A DNA stretch of 64,000 bases from Tomocerus qinae. Its lineage: Eukaryota > Arthropoda > Collembola > Entomobryomorpha > Tomoceridae. Every line of letters begins with the position of its first letter. The first letter of the stretch is position 1. The notes beneath the pieces were generated by a model. It had not been told where the DNA came from, made no database searches, and saw only the letters and a list, made by a program, of their open reading frames with translations. Of this stretch, positions 26,746 through 38,800 are shown piece after piece. The position numbers were made by a program, and so were the translations under genes. The DNA is taken from NCBI GenBank assembly GCA_020055645.1, contig CM034549.1, forward strand, positions 26,123,930-26,187,929, in the 5' to 3' direction.

Positions 26746-26873
26746 TTGTCAGACAAATCTCCTCGGCAGCTGACTGCAGTCACGTCAAACTTGTAGTTTT
26801 TCCGTTTCTCGCAGTTGAGAAGCCGTTTGGCCCTGAGTTCCGCCTCACCTCTTTCTTCATCCTTCAGTATGAT
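26746..26873 (-). CDS. Cals: Calsyntenin internal exon: end of first cadherin domain
   Basis: This 128-bp exon enters in phase 0 and leaves in phase 2 (GAC AA|GTACGT). The acceptor is excellent: a TGCTAAC branch-like site, then ACTTTTATTTTTATTTCTGCAG. It encodes IILKDEERGEAELRAKRLLN, then CEKRKNYKFDVTAVSCRGDL, then SDN once joined to the next exon. The RLLNCEKRKNY phrase corresponds to human KEKLDCELQKDY, and FDVTAVSC to FTIQAYDCG, the last strands of cadherin repeat 1. The joined sequence ...SDNATVHIVVVDVNEYSP runs through the repeat 1-2 boundary just as in the family. It is too short for a whole cadherin repeat, so the first part of repeat 1 must be encoded upstream. Confidence 0.95.
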
Positions 26874-29800
26874 CTGCAGAAATAAAAATAAAAGTTACCG
26901 TTAGCACAAACTTCATCTTTTAAACAATTTTTCACATAACCCCGCTTTCACTAATGTACATAACCACAAGTTATTTCCTACGGTGACATCACAAAATTTC
27001 TTAAACTTAATCTAAGCTGTTTATTTAGAAAGGAGATACTGTTTATTTACCCAACTCACATAATAAGCAACCAATTCGAATGTACTGTAGTATAAACGAT
27101 TTAAGAAAGATCAAGGTTTAATCTTAAAGGCCTTATCCTAAGTAGTGGTAGCATCTGTAGGCAAAAGTTTGTATACATTGAATTTTCTCATCTTCTCAAG
27201 CGTTGTTAATTCCTATGATGATACATAATATAATATTTATGCTATTTTATAGTTGGAGTAGTAGATCCCCCAAGTGTAGGTGTACACGAAATGGAAAGTA
27301 AATAAGTAGCCATGTTCCAATTTAGCAAAACTTGTAATCTATGTACCATGTCCTTTGAAAGTCATCAAAGACTTTTAGCAAATTAAGTTTATGGTTCACC
27401 AGATTCCGGTTGAATTGACATTAACTGACATTGGAAGAAACGAAGAGATTTAAGAGAGGGCGCCTATAACAAGTTTCGGAAGCTCTCAATCTTGGAAAAC
27501 GACGGAAAATACAAGTTCTTTCACTTATCGCGAAAATAAAAGCCATTCTGACATAAAGTTGGGGAATGCTACTTTTGTGTCTTGTGCAATTGCAATGATA
27601 TGTCTTGCCTTGTCCTGTCCCACTTGTAAAATTTGATGTTGACTTGGTCCAAATAGAGGAAAATTGGATTTCAGTTGGATAAATCAAATCGTAAATTGGT
27701 ATATAACTACATACAGACATACATATGTACATAGCAGTAATGCAAGAGAAAAGAAGCGTCACCGTTTGAAAATCCCACAGAAAGTTTTTGATTTCCCTGT
27801 TTCATTTTAGTTGAATTGGCAGTGAAAGCCAAAGTGCGGACCGGGAGACGAAGACCGAATAATAACAAAAGGAATAACAAACGACTGCAATGCCCTTGGC
27901 CGGCTTTCTTACTGAACTTTTGCTTTCTTGCTAAATTCATCCAGCTGCATGGATACGTACCTACACGGGTAACACACATTCGTCTACTATCCACCGGGTA
28001 AGCCTTATTTTCTATATCAATCACTTTTAGCTTGCTCTACAATATAAATGTCAGTCATCTCATCGCTCTCCCTGTTTTATTATTCTGCTCTTAACCCTCG
28101 TTCGAATTTGGTCCTTTTAGGTGCATTGTAAAATCTTATGGCTTGGGTAGATTGATACTAAAAAGCCAGTTTGGTCGAATAAAATTTATGAGCATTTATG
28201 TAGATTGTACATAACACATGAGAGAGATGAGATGAGAGCTTTAAAGAGTTTCTCCTTCAGAAGCCTTCAGAATAATCCTTCTAAACAACTCGAGTAAGTC
28301 AAGTCAGGAGGCAGAGCCAAGTAGGACATGACATAAGACGGTTGAACTCCTATACTATATAATCTTATAATGACAGTTTTATACCTACTCAACGATCTCA
28401 AAGGGAGTATACGTAAATAAATATCCTAGATAGACTCTTGAGATTTAATTCGTCTTTTTTTGTTGCAAAGCTTTTTCCTAAGAGATATGCACGTCTGCTT
28501 AAAGTAATCCAATCCACCAAATTCGAAATTCAAATGAAAGAATCAAAGAGATTGCATTGCAGGCATGTATGTAAATAAGTCAGCTTCTAAAAGTAAAACC
28601 ACAATATTTATTTGTATATCAACGACCGCATTGCAGAATATGTTCACTCACAGAGATCATCCAACAGAGTGTAGTAGTACAAAATTGATTTCACAAGCAA
28701 CCAGTTGAGAGTTTGCAGTGTTTTAGTTTTCCATTCATGAATTACTTACAGTTACATGATTGTATTGTAGTATTTGCTCGTAAGTAATGAGAAAATCCTT
28801 TTCGTCCATTTACACAGCATAGAGCAGAGTTACTTTTTCATATTATTCGTTTTACTATCATTGTTTTTTTTTTGTTTTCACAAAAGAATAGAAAATTTCA
28901 CAACATCGCGTTTTTCTCATTTCTTCCTCTTTAAATATTTTATTTGACATAGACGAAGCACTCTAAAAATTTGTGCTCCGAAAAGACGTATGTCTCCGTT
29001 CACTAACTGCATATATAACATAGGAGCATAAAATCATAATGGAAAAGGAAGTTTAAAGAAACCCTTGTTTGCGTTGTAAACACAGACGATGCAATATAAA
29101 CTACGCAATGTTATGTCTCAAGAAAGTTTTTCCTTGGCTCTAAGAATCGTGCCATTGACATAAGAAGGAAGCTTCTAAATAAGTACATCTGTATATATAG
29201 ATCTAGTAAGCATAAGAGTTAGGCTTACTGCAACAATAGTTGAGTGACTCGAAAGGTTCGAGTTGACATATGACATCTACCAAGAACAAGTATAAGGGGC
29301 GACAAATACAACAGGAGCAGCCAAGGGGAAATACTGTACAGACCTTCTGTCTATAACTTGTATCTTATGGGGAGTGTTATATATCATACTTAAATGTGCG
29401 AGGATATACATCCAAAAAACCCACAGTGCATATGTAGGAATGATATTATTGCTTGCACAGAATTTTGAATTTGCTCTGTCTATGTATTTATGCATGTCTA
29501 GTGTGAACTTTGCTAAGTTGAATGTTGAATCCACCAGCCAATGCAAAGCAATCCACCAAGAAAGGTAATATAGAAAGGAGGTAATATGTACATGACAAGA
29601 CAAGGCAATGGGTATAACGAGATACACACACATCCATGCCAAATAAGGAAACTTTTCCATTTTGTCCCCCTTCTCTCTAACACTTTTACGTTTACTGCAG
29701 ACTACATCTGCTACACTCGAATACACACTCTGCAAGTCTTACACACAATAATAAATGGGAAGGATGAGTCTATGCACTATATAGTAGCTAGTTGTTAAGC

Positions 29801-32800
29801 CTATTTCAAAAATGACAACTCTAACATTCAACGTTACGCATGAAGACTTTGAATTTTGGAAGCAGAAATTCTGATCCATCTCTCTCTGTCTCAAACGACA
29901 AAGCCACTGAAAACGACTAGAGGTTCAGGTTAGTAGTTCCTTTCCCATTTGAAATGCCAGTCAGAGTCGTATCGGATAAATACTATTTCAGACAAGGTAT
30001 ACTTACATGCATGTAAAATGCATATACTTTTTGTAGTGCACATATAGATACACGGGAGAAACAATACAAAGATTCTACTGGAATGAATGACACCGTCAGG
30101 AGCATTTGTGGCGTAGCCAAATGTCTTTTCCACTGTTTATACTCCTGTCAAGTCGATTCTAGTCAGGTTATATAGTAGTCAAGGTGGATATATAGACAAA
30201 TACTTATCTGAGGCATCTTAAGTAACTTGGTGATGTATTAATGGATCCCATTTCATTTCCCACATCCCAACATCCCTACAAGAAACATTACCCTACTACC
30301 AGTCAACTGTGTCAAACTGCCTGTAAAATATTAGGCCACACTAGAGCAGCTATCAAGAAATATGACTTAGAATATTAGCGTAGCTAACATTCCCTTCCTT
30401 CCGCTATCTCCAACAAGGCAGTCTCTATAATAGGCGTTTGAACAATCAAACTGACGTGACAGCGAGATTATATACACTGATAAGCAATTTTCATGTTTCA
30501 CTTCTCTCGAGTTTCTATTTCATCCACACCATAATGTGCTACCTTCTAAACACCGCGCAATAAGATCTCTATTAGCATCCGACGGATTTATATACAGAAG
30601 CTAAATAGTAGCAATAATAAGCAGGTAGCTAGCTATCTCAGATAAAATTCATATTAGAAAAGAATCGCTGCCGAAGTGAGATTGTAATTCCCACACAAGA
30701 GACATAACACCTTTAGTGGGAAGTTAAGTCAAGGAAAATGAGAAATATTAATTTGGTTTAGAGTTTGTAAGTACCTAGAAGGGTAAAGTACAAAACGTAT
30801 GTTTGAAATATTCATTAGCTCATCTTGTGAAGCATCTTAGGTAGATCAGGTCACTAACACTGAGGACTGAAAGCGAAGTGGACAAGAGAATGTACATTAT
30901 ATGGACTAAATAACGATAAGTACGTGTGTGTATGTTCATGGGGAATGAACACAAATCCATTTGAGCACCTTTAGTTCATTAGCATTCTCCAGCGAGCCTC
31001 TCTCCTAATCTTCGTTTCTAAATCCTCCAATAAAATAAAAGTTAATGACATGTAATCATAATATTGAGGAGCGAGAGGAGGCTATAATATACAAATACAA
31101 TATGCATTTATGAAGGTGCACTTAAGTTATATTATGTAAATAGTGCTGTTGAACGAGGATTATAGCCTACCTATTCTATATAGGTCTTGGCATATACATG
31201 CGGGCCATACATGATGCAACTCATCCTTTTCCTTATCCATTTTATCCCCTGTACAGTGTAGAGATATGTTAGCGCATGAAACCAGATTGCGAATGCAAAT
31301 CCAACTACCTACCTCTAGCTGCTCTCCTAGCTCATGTCGTCAAGTCAAGTTAACTGAAAGGAAACCAAACCACGTCAGCCCAGCAAAGTAAACTTCATCC
31401 AATCTGCCTAATCGCATTGTGCTAGTAAATATGTAGTAAACGCGTAGTATGTAACAACTAACAGCATTACCAACAGAGTTTATTCTAACATTGGCTATAA
31501 AATGAATTATTGAGGATGAGCCAACGCAAGGAACATATTAGAGCTTTTTCTACAAGATGCAGGATAAATTATAATTGCTAAGAGCTTATATATTATTTAG
31601 TAGTGCCATTTTACTTAATGTAAATCATTTGCATTATTTTGTATTGTAGTAAGTAATCCCCAGACAAGACAGTTCATACCAGTAACTAATCTTTGTCAGG
31701 AGAGAGAATGAAACAGGCCATAGTATCCTTGTGATGTCCTTAGCCAAACTATCTGATTTAACAAACTAAGCTTTTCAATGAATTTACTTCCAAACAAGGC
31801 ATTTGGGGTCAAAACTCCCGTATATCTGTAATACCTTCTGACCGAAACGGTTGTTTCAACAATCCCAACGAATCAGCATCAAGTCTGTCTGCAAGACCAG
31901 TTTTCATTTCCACTTGATCTTTTAAGAAAAGTAGAGCCGCGGGCTCAACTGATATAATATTATTATTATGTATACTTATTAGAACAATCCTAGTACAGCC
32001 TGGACTCGTATACTTGACTGGACTGGTTGCTTTCATGCATACCATCTAATACGTACTACTTGAAATCATGGATAGCAAGTAGTTTTCTTTTGTATCTATG
32101 TAATGTACTAGATTGTTACATGTGATAAGTAGGCACATACCTCAGTTGCATTTTGCATTGCTAACTACTAATTTCATGCAACACGAGAATTTGTACTTAC
32201 ACGATCACAAATAGTTAAATAAAATAAGGTGCCGGGATAATTTGTGTGATAAGCCGACAATAAATGAATAGGACAGACAACTGGCACATTGAAAACGCTT
32301 GCAAGAGCTACGACTACACACGAATAATAAATAGCGTTTTCAAGTTGCTACAATAAAATAGATAGATGGTACGCTATTAGGAATGCCAATCTGCCTATAG
32401 CGAACATTTTCTTAAATGGAAATGATTACAATCAAGGAATAGCACACACAGGGCCATATAGCCAGAAGTAAGAGACAAGGCGCCGTTTTTCTTGCTGAGC
32501 CACTATTACTAAGTAGTAAGACATAGAGACAGATGTTAAAGGTATTGCACTATAGGCAGAGTGCACAATGAGTTGAATTTGTTTATCTTTTGCCGAGGAA
32601 TCTGCTCGCATCTTTGGATTAGCATTGGGGATAATTCTTGGATTGCACCTGCACATAAAAGTCCATTTTCAGTTTAAGATAGAAACCAGAAAGTTGATTC
32701 TATGTATTTTGTTTTGATGTCCTTTTGGTTCCATAAGGGTTTTTTGCACCCAATCTAGTTGATGTACTGAATGAAGTATTCATGAAGGCAAGACTCGCAC

Positions 32801-35800
32801 TCGCAATTTGCATATTTCTCCGCACACTTTCAAAAGGCATAAGCAAAGCATCAAATATTTATAAGTCAAAGTCAAATCAAGTCTCCTCTATTCCCCAGCT
32901 CTGAACAAGTGCATTTACTACAACTTCTCGCTCCCTATCCTTTGCCTTGCCAGGAGCAAACTTATCTTAACAACCAGAGAGTGGAGATGCAGGATAGTAA
33001 ATAGTATTAGGAGTATATAGGTAGTTGTAGTAGAAGAACTTTCAACCCACAACTCAGCAAGTGCTGAGAAAAGGCAAGCTGAATGAATGAATCTATTGGA
33101 ACAATAATAATAATGAAATGAAACTGCCATAACTCTCTGCCAAGTCGTAAACGGCAGAGGAGAGACAATTCAGGGCAAAAGAAGGCAAGGCGCACACCAA
33201 AGCAACTTTCCTAGTCAAACTCACTTAGCACCATTTGATTCGAGAGAGAATAACAATAAGTCTGTGTTTTAGCCAGCGCAAGTAAACCAACCAACCTCTA
33301 GCCAATCCAAACCGATATCTCCAACAACAACGATATAGCACATAATATAGGAGTCCTAGACTTACTTACATGACGTAACCCTCCGAGTCTACATCACATC
33401 ACCAAAGTGCTGTATTGACTATTTTCTGAGTGCATTACATACAACTGCTCTTAACAGTTAACTTAACACTCTTCTTTACTCTCTCAGACTCTCCCTCACT
33501 TCACTGCGAAATCCCGTACACTAACATTACTGACTCCTTCAGACAATCAACTTAAGCGTTAGCCATCGCCAAAAACCTCAGTCAGAGAAACAACCGTTTT
33601 TTATTTAAGCTTTTCTTTTTCTCCCCCTTACACTTTCTTCAATGCAACAATCCGCCAAAAGTTACTTTCAAGACGTCAATTCAACTTTTCCATGCACTTA
33701 AACCTCTATCTCCAACCTAAAGGTATATATATCAATTTTATCAGTTGGCAGATGATAATTACTCTGAAACTCTCAAGTTAATAAAATTGTTTGATTCTTC
33801 AAAGCCGAAAATTGGCGAAATCTGAAATTGCAGCAGAGAAAATATCTAGAAATAATTTTTACCTAATTTTTTATGTACCTACATATCTGTACAACGTTGT
33901 GGTCAAATGACCAAAAAGGTGCCTGAGCAAATTAATTACCTAGTTATTGTCCCACAGTAAAATCTTTTCAATATGAAATTGTATTTGGGAGAGATGAAAT
34001 GTTCTCAGAATTGGCAATAGAAAAAAGAAACCTTGGATCTACTACCTGTACCCAGAGTTGTAAGATTTTAAGAGTTAAGGAAGGAGTGGAATATCTGACA
34101 CCACATAATAGAAGTGTAGCTACAGAGTGGAAGTTTTAGTGTGTAGAAAATGACAGAATGCATTTCTTGAAGTATTTCTCATTGCGTAGACACGCAAGGA
34201 ATGCAGAATGCAAGGGTATGCAGAGCCCAGTGTTCAGTTTCAAGTTGAACGAAGGATGAGAAAGCGGGAGCTTAATTTGTAGACCACATATGTGGTGACT
34301 ATTAAAAGCTTTTCCTTTGTAGCCAAGAGTTGCAGTAGTAGTAATTGGAGGGAGCAGAGTTAAACCCGGGTAGTTATAGAGATTCCATTTGAAGCGGAAG
34401 ATTCCTCCAGTTGCTTTGTACATTAGAGTTAAAGTTTTAGACCCTTATGCATAATGACGGCCATGGTCATAAAATAAAGTGTTCCCACACTTCACTCTTA
34501 CAAATATAAACTTTTCCTGGCATTTTGTTACTTGTAACAATCTGTGTAGTACATCCAACTAGTTCATTGGCTATAGAACAGTCGTGCGTAAAATTCCCTA
34601 CATTTCTAATGTGGTATTATTTAGTTGGAACGATACACATGTCTTTGTACTTTATGACTGCATCCTAAATACATATCTGAATTGGATATATGCATTTACT
34701 GCATTTATACAGACATTTGTATTGTATATAGTGATAGTAGGTACTTATAAGTCTTGTTTATATCATGTGCAATGCTAAAATTCAATCTCTTGGGAAGCAC
34801 TAAGAGTGAATGGAATTTTCTATGCAAAGTCCATTTGAGCTCGATTTAAAACAAGCAGTTTGAAGATTTCTTCTCAGTCAGTGCATTTCGTCTGCAGACG
34901 GACAGAGCGAAGAGTGTTTTTAGTTTTTACGACTCATGTGTGTGCATAGGACATGGTAGAATAGAGGAGTGCAAAGCTCATGTTGTGATTTTAAGAGTTA
35001 GTAAAGCCCTTTGACGTTTACTGCTTGAGAGAAGAGAGAGACGCAGACAGTTTAGACAAAAAGATGTTAAGCCAAGGTAGTTAATAACTCTCAACATAAA
35101 ACACACTCTACCATAATATTTTCCTATTTTAGTTTTAGCAATAAAAGTTGAAGAGCATGAAATCCTCAGTTCGGGTTCAATCTTCCAATGACTTTCAACA
35201 TTCGACAGCGGGTTTTAATGCTTTTTTTAATTCACACTTTAAGTTAATTCACTAGTACTAGCTGAATAGATATAATTATTTTTTTGTGTAAGATATGCAA
35301 GGAGGCTCATAGCTCCTAATAAGCGATAAATTACTCAACATGACACTTGCCACTAAATAGAACAAAAATGTTTACGCACCTCCGCCCAACCCTTGTCATT
35401 TTAATTTTATTTTCCAGCCATTAGCTTTGTGCGTATTGTCTGTCTTGTAAATTTCTAAAGCATACACATTTCTAATTTAGCTCTTGTCTATTAGCATCAT
35501 TGTTTAACTACGCCCTTCCAATTCCGCATAATCAAGTGTCATCCTTTACACTTTACAGTGGATTTTACACTTGTTCAATTGTAATTAGCATATTAGTACC
35601 TTTGTAACGCGTACTTTAATTTCATGCTGCATGAGAACCCCATTACATTTATGCAATGGCAATTCGTGACACTCAGTGCTCGATATTTCTAAGTTACATG
35701 TGAAACGTGAGACTAACACGAGTTACAATACTATATAATAAAACTAAATTACAATATATACGACAAGATTACGAAATGTTAACTTTGAAAGTTTTGTTGG

Positions 35801-38800
35801 TATTGTCTAATGGACAACCACTTGAATCTGATTGTCATCCTTGGAAAGTAATTACAATGCAAACATATTTATTCAGCTGTTTCTCAAGAATCCTATCTTA
35901 TAACACACGTTGTTGCATTGCACCTTGCGAAATTGAGATTCTAACAGCTACATTTAAGTTCATTAAGCATTTCTATATAAGGGAATGTAGGATAGTACCT
36001 GTTATAGTGCCTATAGTACAATTCTTTATTCAAATATCACTAAAACTAGTTTTTAAACCTACACAAAGTGTTTATATACATAAGAGTACTAGCTTCTCCA
36101 AGTAATGACACTTTATCGATAGCTGCGGTGAGATAAACATGTAGAGTAATGTATAGGCAGGAAGTAAACGGGAAAATATTTTCAAAGAATTCATTTAAGC
36201 GTTTGAACATTGTATGTTGTTGTATTTACATAGTTTATGGGGATAGCACTAATATCTTAATTGAAAGTTCTTGTTTGGGATAAATAATGGGCTGCTGATG
36301 CTGATACGTCATTATTCTTGTGTACCAAATACGTAGACGCTGTAGTTGGAGAAAGAAAAATTGGTGAGCCAAATATTGACACGAAAAAAACAAATATGTA
36401 CCTCTGTGATGTGTTTACAGTTATTTTAGGGAGAGAGAGGAACTTTTGTAGTTTGGGGCTGCGAAGAAGGAAAGGCTTCATTTGGCAGGGCTGAAAATGC
36501 ATAAGCATGTCTTTGCAAACAAAGTCGAGAACATTAGGTAATGTTAGCTTAGAATGGAGTGTGGAAGAGTGGCTGTAGGAAAACGTCTTCACTGATGAGA
36601 TGTGCATTCCATAGAATCCCCTTGAAAAATGAAATGTCCCTCTATTCATGACAACAAAAGCAAAGGGAAAACTTGTCTTTTCTCGTAAGTTTATAAACAT
36701 CTCTTGTGAAGTTGTACACACTTCCGTCGCCTTCCGTCCCAGACTTTTTACAAGTACAAAGAGGAAAATTGAAATACTTTTAGGAACTAGGAGTAGCTGC
36801 CTAAAGTAGAGACTTGTATTTTATAGTTACTTAACTTTAGAGTAAATTGTATCTTTCTGGGAGAATCTAGTCTAAGACATCATAGCAAAAGTAGTAGGGG
36901 CTATAGAAAAGAAACAATTTTTCTACACACAATGCAATGTATGGCCATGGAGTAATGTAACCTCCGTTTCATTTCCTATCTCCTAAATTCAGGCAGGAGG
37001 ATACAGGTAAGAAAAGGAAGATGTATACTGAAAAATACAATTATGTCAGAAAGTTTTTCGTAACAAAGTTGTAATGTACCTACAAAATACTTGCTTCACA
37101 GGATAGGCTATAAGGAAGTATAATATGACAGAATACTAGTAAGTTACTATGCGGAGGATATTTGTAGGGAGTGAGTAGAACTTAAGCTGAGAAAACGATT
37201 TTCCCAGTTGCAGTTATAAGTAAAGATATTTTTCCACAAAGATTGTACTGCATCCACGCTGGTTTATGTTCTTCGTTGCGAGGATTTTGAGTAAAGGGAT
37301 AGTTACCTACTCGGAATATATCTCTCTTTATTTTATGATACATATAATGGAATCATACTCTGAGTGCACAAATACTCGGTGAACAAACCAGACACATCTC
37401 TAAATTTTCTATCTCTCCACTTTCCTCTATTTCATCTGTAGAGCAGTGTAGAAAAGCTACTAAAACTAGACAGCAAACAATGTCGGGCTCAGAAAAGGGA
37501 CACAAATGTTACAGTGTGCAGGAGAAGGACGAAGTTCGTGGCGAACTGGGCGACTGGACAGGACAAGACACTAAGATAGATAAATACAAGAGAGTGGACA
37601 TAAGTTGAGCAAAGACAAGACAGGGTAGAGCAACGGAGAATAAAACTGCGTCTTTACAAAATCCTTATTTCAGGTTGAGGGAAAAGTACTAGGCTAGGCG
37701 TGGATGAAATAAAACAGGAGACAGCAGGAGTGTCAACCTCGAACGCGTCCTGAATCCCAAATCCTCACAAAATGCTCAAGCAATACTCAGTAAACGGCAC
37801 TATTTCTTTATATTGCTCCTTTCATACACAGATAGATAGAAAGTAAAATCCCTGAAATGCTACACACAACATAATATCGGGGACTATCACTATCGTCTGA
37901 GATCCAAGATGCAACTCCTTAGACGTCATGTTTACACTATGAACAAACATACGTAGGTAGTATACTTTCTATTCTACAGATGAAACTCCACAGGAACCTT
38001 AAGCCAAGGACCGACATGCTTTCTGCATTTCTCATCCCCTTATCTAGCAATCAGATTGCGAAATTCACTCAGGCACAGTTAAGTACACATCATCGCCTTT
38101 CTCTAACTTCCTCGAAAGTAGGCAAAACGGTAAAGAGACGATGACGATCCGTCCACATTGTCTTTTCAATCGTCCTGGAATAAACCCCGCCCCTTTTCAC
38201 CCACTCGATATCAACACAAGGAAAAACATTGAGACAACAAATTCCATACAGCTGGGAAAAAAATACAATTCCAGTAAATAGAGAGAATATTAGTTCCATT
38301 CCATTTTCCCTCCCGCACTACTGCCACTGCCTTTTCTCTGTTCCAAACTAATATTCCTTTATCTACAGTCAATAGTGGGAAATGGCCAATATTGTGTCAT
38401 ATGTGTGAAGATGCAGATATACACTGCGAACACACATACTTATTATTTCTCTGTTTCCCCACTATCTCTATCTAATGCTGTTTCCACTCACCAAACACAA
38501 CTATACAATTAAGCATTTCTTTGCCATTTTCTCAATGTAAATTCACATTGCACATGAATTCACATAGTCAACACTATGTATTTGATATCGTGTTTGGAAG
38601 AGATGAGCCAGCCGCCAAAAACCTGTCTATATAGTCCATAGAAACACATCAAAATATACATAACCCTCATATTTGCATCCAGGCACGTAGGAGACAATAG
38701 AAAAAACAATCTCTGAAAAGAGTGGCAACAACAAATGCAGAGCAATATGCGATGGGTAGTTGTAGTTCCTAGTTGGCAGTTTGGCTTTCCTTATAAATGA

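Noticed and set aside
27707..28024. 105-codon minus-strand ORF with a leucine run
   Set aside because: It overlaps the better splice-bordered plus-strand segment and has no donor or family match; the leucine run mirrors a repeat of AAC/AAA codons on the other strand.
29240..29270. GGTTCGAG B-box-like sequence, possible tRNA
   Set aside because: No acceptor-stem or anticodon-arm pairing can be drawn around it.
29277..29735. 152-codon minus-strand ORF with several hydrophobic stretches
   Set aside because: No recognisable family, no signal or splice context, overlapping open frames on the plus strand, and a composition typical of translated AT-rich DNA.
36257..36721. 154-codon minus-strand ORF
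   Set aside because: It lies in a block where the plus strand is G-rich, so the minus strand is poor in G and stop codons are rarer there; the translation shows no motif.
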